Shown one piece after another: positions 33,393 through 41,991 of a stretch of 64,000 bases of DNA. Origin of the DNA: an uncultured Christensenellaceae bacterium. GTDB taxonomy: Bacteria > Bacillota > Clostridia > Christensenellales > Pumilibacteraceae. How positions within the stretch are numbered: position 1 is the stretch's first letter; each line of letters opens with the position of its first letter. The stretch covers positions 1-64,000 of the forward strand of contig CAJUKG010000008.1 in NCBI GenBank assembly GCA_910586925.1. The letters are read 5' to 3'. Both the position numbers and the translations under genes were made by a program. Below the pieces are notes generated by a model. The model was not told the DNA's origin. It searched no databases and was given only the letters and a program-made list of their open reading frames with translations.

Positions 33393-34460
33393 ATGTTAAG
33401 TTTTATATCGGCAAAAGAAGCGGCGGAAAAGTGGAATATATCTCAAAGGCGAGTTTCAGTGCTTTGCAGTGAAAGTAGAATTGACGGAGCTATGATGGTT
33501 GGTAATATGTGGATTATTCCGAGTAATGCCGAAAAACCTATTGATTTGAGAACCGTAAGATGCGAAAAAGGGAATGTTATAGCGTTAAAGCCGTTTGTTA
33601 AATGGGTTGGCGGCAAAAGCCAGTTAATTGACGAGCTTGAAAAAATGTTACCCGTAGATGATGAGAAAATTATAACAAAGTATTGCGAACCTATGGTGGG
33701 CGGCGGTGCGCTTTTTTTCAATGTTTTATCGAAATATAATTTCGATGAATTGTATGTCAGCGATATAAATTCTGAATTAATTAATGCTTATAATGTAATC
33801 AAAAGTAATGTGTACGAATTGATAAATCAATTACAGGAAATGCAACTTACGTTTTTACCTATGGATGATAACGGCAGAAAATTTTACTATTATACTATCC
33901 GCGATAAATTTAATGCTACAAATTTGAATGACGAAACGGCAGTGAATAAAGCGGCATGTTTTATATTTTTGAACAAAACATGTTTTAACGGGCTATATCG
34001 CGTCAATAAGAAAGGTCTATTCAATGTGCCTATGGGGGCATATAAAAATCCCATGATTTGCGACGAAGAGAATTTATTAAATATTAATAAAGTTTTACAA
34101 AATGTTACAATAGTATGCGGGGATTATTCACTCGCAAAAGATTTTATAGACGATAATACTTTTGTATACATAGATCCGCCGTACCGACCGATTTCGGAAA
34201 CGTCTGCATTTACTTCTTATAATTCCGATACTTTTGACGATAACGAACAAATCAGACTTGCAAAGTTTATCGACGAAATAAATGCAAAAGGCGCAAAGAT
34301 TGTATTAAGTAATTCCGATCCGAAAAACGTGAATATTGACGATACTTTTTTTGACGATTTATATAAAGCATACAAAATAAAGCGCGTTTCGGCAAGTCGT
34401 ATGATTAACAGTAAAGCCGATAATCGCGGTAGAATAAACGAACTAATTATTTGTAATTAA
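33393..34460 (+). CDS. Dam/DpnM-type adenine methyltransferase with N-terminal helix-turn-helix
   Basis: Protein of 355 aa. Residues 1-60 form a small helix-turn-helix (FISAKEAAEKWNISQRRVSVLC...WIIPSNAEKP) as in MerR/excisionase-like domains. A D12-class methylase follows, with the SAM site FVKWVGGK (68-75), MVGGGALFF (101-109) and the catalytic DPPY (261-264). With the DpnII nuclease two genes later, it most likely methylates adenine in GATC. The extra helix-turn-helix could repress its own promoter or aid DNA contact. GAGGTG precedes the start. Confidence 0.9.
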   Translation: MLSFISAKEAAEKWNISQRRVSVLCSESRIDGAMMVGNMWIIPSNAEKPIDLRTVRCEKGNVIALKPFVKWVGGKSQLIDELEKMLPVDDEKIITKYCEPMVGGGALFFNVLSKYNFDELYVSDINSELINAYNVIKSNVYELINQLQEMQLTFLPMDDNGRKFYYYTIRDKFNATNLNDETAVNKAACFIFLNKTCFNGLYRVNKKGLFNVPMGAYKNPMICDEENLLNINKVLQNVTIVCGDYSLAKDFIDDNTFVYIDPPYRPISETSAFTSYNSDTFDDNEQIRLAKFIDEINAKGAKIVLSNSDPKNVNIDDTFFDDLYKAYKIKRVSASRMINSKADNRGRINELIICN

Positions 34461-34472
34461 AGGATAAGTGAA

Positions 34473-35318
34473 ATGGCAATTATTGAATTGACAAATGAAG
34501 AAATTAATAAATATATTGACGAATTATATTCTTGTTTTCGCACAGGGCGAGAATTTGAAGTATTTTTGAATTCTTTTTTAACTAAACTGGGTTTTGAGGA
34601 AGTGGTTACAACGCAATATGTTGGGGATAAGGGCATTGATTTAACTTGCATTAAACGTGGTTTCGATAATAATGGCATAGACACTATTAATTATTATGTT
34701 CAAGCAAAGCGTTATGCTCGTTCAAATAAAGTTCAAGCAAAAGAAATAAGAGATTTGAAGGGAACAACAAAACGGGACAGGAATGGTATTATATTAAACA
34801 GCAATTATGTGAATGTGTTTATTACAACTTCCATTTTTACTAATGGTGCTCTAATGGAGGCTAATGATAATCCAAACATGCCCGTGATAACAATTGACGG
34901 GAAGCAACTTATACAGTTTTGTATTGAATACAATATTGGCTTTAATTTCAAACCAGTATTTTCCCCTAAAGATATTATTGCTTTAACGCAAAACGAACGA
35001 GCAGTAGGAACTATAACAGTGCAACAACAAGATTATATTGTGGAAAGAAAAATAACACAGAATGATATACGCGCCAAAATATTAGTAATACCAAGAATCA
35101 TCAAAGAGCTAATGCCTGATAACAAAGATACATATAATGTAGTTTTTAATGGCATCGAAAAGCAATTAAAAATGGATAAATCAGGACGATATTTTGGTGG
35201 TATCACGGATTTGTATAAAACATTTGGACTTCTAACTAATGAAGGCGTTTTCGTTAGTAAGACTATGAAATGGAAAATTGTAAATGAAAAAATTATCGTA
35301 GATCTATGTGAGGAGTAA
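34473..35318 (+). CDS. Mrr-like PD-(D/E)XK nuclease
   Basis: Protein of 281 aa. Residues 25-130 match the Mrr catalytic domain: FLTKLGFEEVVTTQYVGDKGIDLTCI with Asp56, then YYVQAKRY with Gln78-Ala-Lys80, then VFITTSIFTNGA. The C-terminal 130 residues are of unknown fold. It lies 12 bases after the methylase and three bases before DpnII. It may be a second nuclease against modified DNA or a helper of the DpnII system; neither can be told from sequence. AAAGGA is the ribosome site. Confidence 0.82.
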   Translation: MAIIELTNEEINKYIDELYSCFRTGREFEVFLNSFLTKLGFEEVVTTQYVGDKGIDLTCIKRGFDNNGIDTINYYVQAKRYARSNKVQAKEIRDLKGTTKRDRNGIILNSNYVNVFITTSIFTNGALMEANDNPNMPVITIDGKQLIQFCIEYNIGFNFKPVFSPKDIIALTQNERAVGTITVQQQDYIVERKITQNDIRAKILVIPRIIKELMPDNKDTYNVVFNGIEKQLKMDKSGRYFGGITDLYKTFGLLTNEGVFVSKTMKWKIVNEKIIVDLCEE

Positions 35319-35321
35319 TCT

Positions 35322-36182
35322 ATGAAAAGAAATTTTACCGAATGGCTTAAAACATTCAAATCGAGCATTTGCGATTATGGATATTATGTCGATTTTGAAA
35401 AGGTTTACGGCAATGTTGATAATATCAAAGTCGAATTGAATATTCTTAATTCTCTCATAGGCTCAAAGAATATCGAAAAAGATTTTGAAAAACTTATTGC
35501 CGATTATCCGAAAGTCTTAAAATGTATTCCTGTTTTGCTTGCCGTTCGTGGTCGTGAAATTTATGCTATTGACGGCGACGGAGAATATCTTTTTAATTTC
35601 TATAAACCGAATTATTCAATAAAAGAATACATAATGTTTATGCAAAAGACGGGATTGTTTACGCTTATTTCCGAGCGTATTATCAATAATCTTGTTGATT
35701 ATGTTATGGGCGTAGAAGTCGGTTTAGATAGCAACGGTCGTAAAAATCGCGGCGGTCATTTAATGGAAAACCTTGTGGAAGATTATCTTATCAAAGCCGG
35801 ACTTATTAAAAACGAAACTTACTTCAAAGAAATGAAATTGACCGCGATTGAAAAGAAATGGGATATTGATTTATCGGGTATTTCAAATCAAGGCAAAGCA
35901 GAAAAGCGTTTTGATTTTGTTGTTAAAAAAGGGAGAACGATATACGGTATTGAAACAAATTTTTATGCAATCGGTGGGTCAAAATTGAACGAAACTGCAC
36001 GAAGTTATAAGACAATAGCATTAGAAGCAAAAGGAATTGACGGTTTTGCTTTTGTATGGTTTACAGACGGTTGCGGTTGGAAATCGGCAAAGCATAATTT
36101 GGAAGAAACTTTTGATGTTTTAGACAATATTTACTGTATCGCAGATATGGAAAACGGCATTATACAAAAGTTGTTTGATTGA
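35322..36182 (+). CDS. DpnII-family restriction endonuclease
   Basis: Protein of 286 aa that matches the DpnII family along its length. Landmarks are NFTEWLKTF, YYVDFEKVYGNVDNIKVELN, LNSLIGSKNIEKDF, NLVDYVMGVEVGLDSNGRKNRGGHLMENLVEDYL split over two helices, KRFDFVV, YGIETNFY and GSKLNETARSYK. The PD-(D/E)XK centre is probably FDFVV...IETNF. It should cut unmethylated GATC and be blocked by the methylase at 33393. The next gene starts one base after its stop. Confidence 0.93.
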   Translation: MKRNFTEWLKTFKSSICDYGYYVDFEKVYGNVDNIKVELNILNSLIGSKNIEKDFEKLIADYPKVLKCIPVLLAVRGREIYAIDGDGEYLFNFYKPNYSIKEYIMFMQKTGLFTLISERIINNLVDYVMGVEVGLDSNGRKNRGGHLMENLVEDYLIKAGLIKNETYFKEMKLTAIEKKWDIDLSGISNQGKAEKRFDFVVKKGRTIYGIETNFYAIGGSKLNETARSYKTIALEAKGIDGFAFVWFTDGCGWKSAKHNLEETFDVLDNIYCIADMENGIIQKLFD

Positions 36183-36183
36183 T

Positions 36184-36921
36184 ATGGCAAAGAAAATTCT
36201 GTTACAACCCGAAAATTTTGAACTTGAAACAAATACGGTGTGGGCGTTCCCGGAACGAGGTAAATGGGCTACGCACGACGCGAAATATCGCGGTAATTGG
36301 TCGCCCTATATACCGCGTAATATTATTTTACGCTATTCCAAAGAGGGCGACACTATATTAGATCAATTTGTCGGCGGCGGTACTACTGCGGTAGAGGCAA
36401 AACTAACGCATAGAAATTTTATAGGAGTAGATATAAACCCATCTGCAATAGAAATTACAAAAAATAAATGTGCTTTTGACTTTGAAACACAAGCAAGCAC
36501 AACGCTTATCAACGGCGATGCGCGGAAATTAGATTTACCCGACAATTCGGTTGACTTAATTTGCACGCATCCGCCCTATGCCGATATAATTCATTACAGC
36601 GAAGATATTGACGGCGATTTATCTTTATTGTCGCAAAAAGATTTTTTATTTGAAATCGGAAAAGTTGCGGGAGAATGTTATCGTGTTTTGAAAAAGGACA
36701 AGTTTTGCGCTATACTTATGGGCGATATGCGACACAAAGGAATGGTGCAACCACTTGCATTTGAAACTATGCGTATTTTTGAATTGGCAGGTTTTAGAGC
36801 AAAAGAAATCATAATAAAGGAACAGCACAACTGTAAAACAACGGGTTATTGGAAAACGAATAGCATTAAATTCAATTTCCTATTGCTTGCACACGAGTAT
36901 TTATTCATACTAAAAAAATAA
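36184..36921 (+). CDS. DNA methyltransferase (N6-adenine or N4-cytosine)
   Basis: Protein of 245 aa; ATG follows the DpnII stop directly (TGATATG). The SAM-binding motif DQFVGGGTTAVEA (60-72) comes before the catalytic motif HPPY (129-132). This order is unlike DpnA, the second methylase of classical DpnII systems, in which the DPPY motif comes first. The segment WAFPERGKWATHDAKYRGNWSPYIP is typical of a group of small stand-alone methylases. It may replace DpnA or belong to another specificity. Confidence 0.85.
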   Translation: MAKKILLQPENFELETNTVWAFPERGKWATHDAKYRGNWSPYIPRNIILRYSKEGDTILDQFVGGGTTAVEAKLTHRNFIGVDINPSAIEITKNKCAFDFETQASTTLINGDARKLDLPDNSVDLICTHPPYADIIHYSEDIDGDLSLLSQKDFLFEIGKVAGECYRVLKKDKFCAILMGDMRHKGMVQPLAFETMRIFELAGFRAKEIIIKEQHNCKTTGYWKTNSIKFNFLLLAHEYLFILKK

Positions 36922-36933
36922 ACGGAGGATGAA

Positions 36934-38637
36934 ATGGATTTTACACCAAAGCCGTCTACGATAGGTGAAATTTTTCAATCGGAATATTTTTTTAATATAC
37001 CAAAATATCAACGTAAATATGTGTGGAGGAATTCGAACATCGAAGATCTGTGGAATGATATTCAATTCAGCATTAGAGAAAAAGAGAAGGTGAATTATTT
37101 TTTAGGTAGTTTTATATTTAAATCTACAAAAAACAACAAATTCAAAATTGTGGTTGACGGACAACAAAGATTAACTTCTTTGTTGGTTTTGAATTCTATA
37201 ATTTGTAAAAAATTTAAAGATTATGAAGACAATTTCAATAAAGATGAAATGCTTAAATATTGTGTATTAGGAGATAAAGATGAAAAAGTACAAAAACCAA
37301 GAGTTATTAATGATGAATTAATATTAATCAACTATATGGTGGATTATTGCTGTTTTGAAGAATTTCCAAATTCATTTGAAGATTATCTTTTATCGAAGGA
37401 ATACAAAATATGCAAAAATGACAAACAATTAATATATTGCTACAATTATTATACAGAGCAGATAAACGAAAAACTTAATTTGTTGAAGGGGCATAAGACT
37501 AAAATTAAGTACTTGGAACAGTTGAGGGATTCAATTCTGAAAATATCTACCATAGAAATATCTGTTGAGGATGAACAATCTGCGAGCCTCGTGTTTGAAA
37601 CTATTAATGCACGTGGACAAGAATTGGAAACACATGAAATATTAAAAAACTATTTATTTATGTATGAAAAACCGATTCGTGGTGCTTATAGTGCAAAAAA
37701 CAAATGGGATAGCATAATATTAAATGTTGATAATGGAAAAAATACCTCATTGCCTAAATTTATATCTCAATATTGCACTTTCGTATTTGGTAAAGCAAGA
37801 AGAGGAGAAATATTCAAAAAGTTTAAATATGGAACTCCACGAGATAAAGTGAATGAAAGAATAAATCACCTACTTGATTCTTCTGAAATTTATAAAAACA
37901 TAATATGCTGTAATGATGATCATTATAGTAAAAAATTAAATTACTTATTATCTTGTTTTTCAGAAATGGGGATTTCTATAATAAGACCGTTATTAATGAG
38001 TCTTTTATGGGCTTTAAAACGTAACGATATAACAGAAGATAAACTTTGTAAATATTTAGTTAAGATTAAGAACTTCTTCTCAATTTTTGTGTGCATTTGT
38101 GAAAAGAAAACAAACGAACTTGAAGATCAGATTTATGAATATTCATATAAACTCAATAAGGAATTTGCTGAAGATATTTTAGAGAATTTGATCGCCTACT
38201 TTGAATCAAAAAAGCCAGAATATAACGTATTTTTAGGTAATTTCTCCACATTCTCTTTTTCAAAATATCCAGACAAATATGAAAATGTAAAAATAAATAA
38301 ACAAAAATGTAAATACATTTTGAAGGAATACGAGCTATATTTACAGCAAAACGATGACTTCGTTATTTCAAGTTTTAGCATTGAACACGTCAAGGATGAT
38401 TGTAATGGAGGAAAGGCTTGTTTGATAGGGAACTTAATTCCTTTGCCGAAAAAGAAAAACAACAATTTAAGTGGTAAATCTATGAATGAAAAAGTTAAGA
38501 TCTATGAAAAATCTTGTTATATGTCCACACAAAAAATTAGCAAGCATGCTTCTATATTGACTTGGAATGATGAGAATATTCAAAGCCGAACAAATTTCAT
38601 GGCGAAAGAGTTCTATGAGAAAATTTGGAAAATCTAA
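36934..38637 (+). CDS. GmrSD-like DUF262/DUF1524 protein
   Basis: Protein of 567 aa after a strong GGAGG site. The N-terminal DUF262 (ParB-like NTPase) has IPKYQRKYVW (22-31) and VDGQQRLTSL (74-83). The C-terminal DUF1524 HNH-type nuclease has SIEHVKDD and IGNLIPL. Single-chain proteins with both halves correspond to GmrS + GmrD, type IV enzymes that attack glucosylated hydroxymethylcytosine DNA. The sequence is very AT-rich, even for this island, and rich in Lys/Asn. It is the last gene before the right end. Confidence 0.88.
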   Translation: MDFTPKPSTIGEIFQSEYFFNIPKYQRKYVWRNSNIEDLWNDIQFSIREKEKVNYFLGSFIFKSTKNNKFKIVVDGQQRLTSLLVLNSIICKKFKDYEDNFNKDEMLKYCVLGDKDEKVQKPRVINDELILINYMVDYCCFEEFPNSFEDYLLSKEYKICKNDKQLIYCYNYYTEQINEKLNLLKGHKTKIKYLEQLRDSILKISTIEISVEDEQSASLVFETINARGQELETHEILKNYLFMYEKPIRGAYSAKNKWDSIILNVDNGKNTSLPKFISQYCTFVFGKARRGEIFKKFKYGTPRDKVNERINHLLDSSEIYKNIICCNDDHYSKKLNYLLSCFSEMGISIIRPLLMSLLWALKRNDITEDKLCKYLVKIKNFFSIFVCICEKKTNELEDQIYEYSYKLNKEFAEDILENLIAYFESKKPEYNVFLGNFSTFSFSKYPDKYENVKINKQKCKYILKEYELYLQQNDDFVISSFSIEHVKDDCNGGKACLIGNLIPLPKKKNNNLSGKSMNEKVKIYEKSCYMSTQKISKHASILTWNDENIQSRTNFMAKEFYEKIWKI

Positions 38638-38685
38638 AAATTTTTAAATTTAAAATAAATATGCATTATTATTCCGGAATCTAAT

Positions 38686-38704
38686 ATTCGTTTTAGGTTA
38701 CTAC
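38686..38704 (+). repeat. Right-end sequence of the island, shared with the HindIII cassette
   Basis: ATTCGTTTTAGGTTACTAC is found exactly once more, on the minus strand at 49329-49347, at the corresponding end of the 1.9-kb cassette. Confidence 0.85.
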
Positions 38705-38779
38705 CTCTCCGCCACAAGCACCCGATTTGAACCAAAGAGGAACAAATTGGGTGCTTTTTCTATTAGTGCGGTATTCTTG
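38693..38779 (-). pseudogene. Remnant of a second recombinase C-terminus fused to the island's right end
   Basis: On the minus strand the frame reads QEYRTNRKST, continues through FKSGACGGE across the core and ends VVT stop. This matches QEHRANRKST...FKLGSFGG of the recombinase at 25656. In-frame stops lie directly before QEY, so only the last 28 codons remain. On the plus strand 38716-38759 is also a terminator (AAGCACCC / GGGTGCTT, T5). Confidence 0.7.
38707..38714 (+). repeat. Right attachment core of the 13-kb island
   Basis: CTCCGCCA, identical to the tRNA-Ser(CGA) 3' end at 25697-25704; preceded by CCT rather than the CCG of that tRNA. Confidence 0.8.
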
Positions 38780-38877
38780 CTATCATTTATTGATACAAGT
38801 ATGTTTCGGTGCGGGAATATCGGGTGTTTAACGAAACTTCTTCCGATCTCGGGTACGAATCGGCGGGGCGTATTAGG

Positions 38878-38906
38878 TTGCGTTTTTTGCGGCGAGATGA
38901 TATAAT
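38878..38906 (+). promoter_or_regulatory. Promoter of the MATE gene
   Basis: TTGCGT (38878-38883), 17 bp, TATAAT (38901-38906). The stretch 38780-38877 shows nothing else. Confidence 0.65.
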
Positions 38907-38935
38907 AAGCCATATGTCGATTTGCCGGAGAGATC

Positions 38936-40360
38936 ATGATTATGGCGAGCGATATGCGGCGATTTATGGATTCTACCGAAAAATTGGAAAAAGAGAAAAT
39001 ATTGCCGTTGGTTTTCAAGCTGACCATTCCCGCCGTTATAGCGCAACTGATAACGTTTCTGTATAACATCGTAGACAGAATGTACGTTGCGAAAATAGAC
39101 GGGGCGGGCATGGACGCATTGGCGGCACTCGGCATTGTTTTGCCGATAACGCTTATCATACAGGCATTCTCTAATTTGATAGGGCTTGGCGGCGCGCCGC
39201 GCGCGAGCATGAAACTCGGCGAGGGCGACGGCGACGAGGCGAACAAAATATTCAACACGGCGTTTGTCTTGCTGACGATTACGGGCGTGATAATAGGCGT
39301 GGTCACGTTTTTCGCCGCGCGACAGATCGTGATACTTTTCGGCTGTCCCGAAAGCGCGATCGACTACGCGGAGTCGTATCTGAAGATCTATTCCGCGGGG
39401 ACTGTTTTCGTGCTGTCGGCGCAGGGCTTGAATCCGTTTATAACCGCGCAAGGTCATTCGTTTATCGCCATGTTCTCGGTGCTGATCGGGGCTTTGGCAA
39501 ATATTGCGTTGGACCCGCTGTTTATTTTTGTTTTCGATATGGGCGTGAAAGGCGCGAGCCTCGCGACGGTGATCTCGCAGTTTTTGTCGTTCGTGTGGAT
39601 CATGGTTTTCTTCTTTACAAAGAAAAGCATATTCGGCTTGCGTGTGAAAGCGATGAAGCCGAACGGCAAAAGAATACTTTCCGTTCTCGCTTTGGGGCTG
39701 TCGCCGTTCATAATGACTATAACGGAATGTGCCATACAAATAGTGTTCAATGTTAATATCAAGTCCGCGACGGGCGGGGACAAAGACTACACCGCCGCGC
39801 TCACGATAATGTTGAGCGCGTTGCAGTTGATCTCGTTGCCGCTCAACGGACTCGGGTACGGAATGCAGCCGTTTGTGAGTTACAACTACGGCAAAGGCAA
39901 TGCCGCCCGATTGAAAAGCGGCATACGTTGCGTGACGGTCATTGCGTTTGTTTTCGCGGCGGTGATGTGGTCGGTTTCCATGGCGTTCCCGCAAGTCTAT
40001 GCGTATCTGTTTTCCGCGAGCGAAACGGTATTGCAAATCGTCAAGCGGTATTCGCCGCTTTTCTTGATGGGGTCGATCATGTTTTTCGTGCAGATGACGT
40101 TGCAAAACGTCAATGTGGCATTGGGCAGAGCCAAATCGGCACTGTTTCTCGCCGTGCTTCGCAAAGTGATAATACTCATTCCGCTGTGCTTCGCGTTGAC
40201 GCATTTCGTCGGCGTCAAGGGCGTTTATATGTCCGAAGGGATCGCGGATTTGGCGGCGGGAATAATTACGGCGGTCGCATTGTTGACGTCGTTCCCGAAA
40301 GTATTTGAAAAACGCGAGCGGGAAGTGCGCGCAAGCAAGGAAGAACACGTTTGCGAATGA
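38936..40360 (+). CDS. MATE-family multidrug/organic cation exporter
   Basis: Protein of 474 aa with twelve membrane segments in two similar halves. The typical opening is LPLVFKLTIPAVIAQLITFLYNIVDRMYV, followed by GLGGAPRASMKLGEGD and the half-repeat LPLNGLGYGMQPFVSYNYG. MATE proteins expel drugs or toxic metabolites using a Na+ or H+ gradient; the substrate is unknown. The GC-rich codon use shows it belongs to the backbone. GGAGAG precedes the ATG at 38936; later in-frame ATGs exist, but without a better site. Confidence 0.9.
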   Translation: MIMASDMRRFMDSTEKLEKEKILPLVFKLTIPAVIAQLITFLYNIVDRMYVAKIDGAGMDALAALGIVLPITLIIQAFSNLIGLGGAPRASMKLGEGDGDEANKIFNTAFVLLTITGVIIGVVTFFAARQIVILFGCPESAIDYAESYLKIYSAGTVFVLSAQGLNPFITAQGHSFIAMFSVLIGALANIALDPLFIFVFDMGVKGASLATVISQFLSFVWIMVFFFTKKSIFGLRVKAMKPNGKRILSVLALGLSPFIMTITECAIQIVFNVNIKSATGGDKDYTAALTIMLSALQLISLPLNGLGYGMQPFVSYNYGKGNAARLKSGIRCVTVIAFVFAAVMWSVSMAFPQVYAYLFSASETVLQIVKRYSPLFLMGSIMFFVQMTLQNVNVALGRAKSALFLAVLRKVIILIPLCFALTHFVGVKGVYMSEGIADLAAGIITAVALLTSFPKVFEKREREVRASKEEHVCE

Positions 40361-40404
40361 TGCGACGGTATTCGCGGCGGCATGCAATTCCGTGAACGGC
40401 GGAA

Positions 40405-41280
40405 CTATAACACTTCTTTTAACTTATTCAAAAACAGTTCGGCGGGTTTTGAAAATACTTGATAGCGTTTCCAGGCAAACGCGAGCGAAGTTTCGAGTTT
40501 CGGCTTAAGCGGACGGAAAGTAAGTTCGCTGTCGCCCGTAGTGTTTATGATCTTATCAAGACCGACCGCATAGCCCAAACCCGATTTTACAAGCAAAGAC
40601 GCATTGTATATCAAATTATACGTCGCCACGATGTTCAGACTTTGCAAGTCTTTTTTATACCATTCCGAGATCTCGTTTTTGCGCATGGATTGTTTGGAGA
40701 GAATAAGCGGCAAATCGTGTAAGTCTTCGGGGGAGATAAAAGGCTTTTCGGAAAGCGGGCTGTCTTTTTTCATAAGCACGCCCCAAGTATCGGTTTGCGG
40801 CAAAAGCACATATTCGAATTTGGATAAATCGGCGGGCTTCACCAAAACGCCGAAGTCGATAAGCCCTTTATCGAGCATCTCCGAAACGGTTACGCCGTCG
40901 CCGCTGAAAAAATCGAACCTAATGTCGGGGTGATCCTTTTGCAAATGTTTTGCGGCTTTTGCGACCGTTTCTATCGTGTACGACTCGCCGCAACCGATAA
41001 GCACCGTTCCGCCGATATTTTCTTCCGCCGACAACAATTCCGCTTCCGTTTTTTCGTATAACGACAATATTTCTTCCGCTCGCTTGCGCAGCAATACTCC
41101 CGCTTCGGTAAGCGTGATTTTTTTGCCGCCGCGCACAAACAGCGGTTTGCCGATCTCTTTTTCGAGGTTTTGCATTTGACGGGACAGGCTCGGCTGCGCG
41201 ATAAACAAAAGCTCCGCGGCTTTGCTTATGTTTTCTTCTCTTGCCACGGCAAGAAAGTATCTCAATTCCCGTAACTCCAT
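40405..41280 (-). CDS. LysR-family transcriptional regulator
   Basis: Protein of 291 aa with the N-terminal helix-turn-helix (LRYFLAVAREENISKAAELLFIAQPSLSRQMQNLE) and a periplasmic-binding-like effector domain. It is divergent from the acetyltransferase/flavodoxin/CMD-cupin genes, the classic LysR layout, and probably controls them from the 41281-41415 gap. AGGGAG-like purines precede the start. The effector is unknown. Confidence 0.92.
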   Translation of the reverse strand: MELRELRYFLAVAREENISKAAELLFIAQPSLSRQMQNLEKEIGKPLFVRGGKKITLTEAGVLLRKRAEEILSLYEKTEAELLSAEENIGGTVLIGCGESYTIETVAKAAKHLQKDHPDIRFDFFSGDGVTVSEMLDKGLIDFGVLVKPADLSKFEYVLLPQTDTWGVLMKKDSPLSEKPFISPEDLHDLPLILSKQSMRKNEISEWYKKDLQSLNIVATYNLIYNASLLVKSGLGYAVGLDKIINTTGDSELTFRPLKPKLETSLAFAWKRYQVFSKPAELFLNKLKEVL

Positions 41281-41362
41281 AATAATACTCCCAATGTATT
41301 TTATACATTATATAAAATTAGAGTATAGCTGTCAAGCATGGAACGCCATACAATATAGGTAT

Positions 41363-41392
41363 TTGACATAATTACGTTTGAGGTTTTATAAT
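41363..41392 (+). promoter_or_regulatory. Promoter of the LysR-divergent operon
   Basis: TTGACA (41363-41368), 18 bp, TATAAT (41387-41392). Confidence 0.7.
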
Positions 41393-41415
41393 AGAGTCAC
41401 GAGGAGAACAAGCAC

Positions 41416-41982
41416 ATGACGGAAGCGGAATTGACAAACTTAATGAGTAACGGCGTTACCGTTGCGGGCGGATCGAGCGAGCATTTGTGCATGCACGACG
41501 TTTCGGAGCGGGCGCGGGAAATTACAATGCGGCTCAATAACGCTTTTCATACAGCGGAAGAAATACGTGAACTTTTCTCCGAACTTACGGGCAAAAAGGC
41601 AGACGATACTTTCGGACTGTTTCCGCCGTTTTATTCCGATTACGGAAAGAACATAACCGTCGGGAAAAATGTGTTCATAAATTCGGGCTGTTGTTTTCAG
41701 GATCAGGGCGGAATAAAAATCGGCGACGGTTGTCTTATCGGGCAACAGGTTGTAATAGCGACGCTTAATCACGGCATTGCGCCCGAACACAGACAGAATT
41801 TAATTCCCAAAAAAGTTACGATAGGCAATAACGTTTGGGTGGGCGCGCACGCGACCATACTTCCGGGCGTGACAGTTGGCGATAACGCCGTGATCGGCGC
41901 GGGCGCAGTGGTGACGAAAGACGTTCCCGCAAACACCGTCGCAGCGGGCAATCCCGCAAGGATCATCAAACAAATACGATAG
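41416..41982 (+). CDS. Maltose/galactoside-type O-acetyltransferase (left-handed beta helix)
   Basis: Protein of 188 aa. A short N-terminal helical part is followed by hexapeptide repeats (ITVGKNVFINSGC, KIGDGCLIGQQVV, VTIGNNVWVGAHATILPGVTVGDNAVIGAGAVVTKD) ending in the usual PARIIKQI. The catalytic His is probably in ATLNHG. It moves acetyl from acetyl-CoA to a sugar or similar acceptor. GAGGAG precedes the ATG; the flavodoxin gene follows after nine bases. Confidence 0.9.
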   Translation: MTEAELTNLMSNGVTVAGGSSEHLCMHDVSERAREITMRLNNAFHTAEEIRELFSELTGKKADDTFGLFPPFYSDYGKNITVGKNVFINSGCCFQDQGGIKIGDGCLIGQQVVIATLNHGIAPEHRQNLIPKKVTIGNNVWVGAHATILPGVTVGDNAVIGAGAVVTKDVPANTVAAGNPARIIKQIR

Positions 41983-41991
41983 GAGAGGTTT

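Larger units (their letters stand above)
25697..38714. mobile_element. 13-kb integrated defence island at tRNA-Ser(CGA)
   Basis: The island is flanked by the 8-bp direct repeat CTCCGCCA (25697-25704 and 38707-38714). It is visibly AT-rich against the GC-rich backbone. It begins with a large serine recombinase transcribed towards the tRNA, then carries restriction-modification and related defence genes on the other strand. Genes in order: recombinase, small ORF, small basic protein, repeat array, EcoRI-type methylase, C5 methylase, LAGLIDADG-like protein, PD-(D/E)XK protein, ATPase remnant, nucleotidyltransferase, DpnII-type methylase, Mrr-like nuclease, DpnII, second adenine/cytosine-N4 methylase, GmrSD-like protein. 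No conjugation, phage or replication genes are seen. Confidence 0.88.

Noticed and set aside
25697..38714. Prophage or conjugative element
   Set aside because: No phage structural, lysis, replication, relaxase or type IV secretion gene is present; only recombinase and defence cargo.
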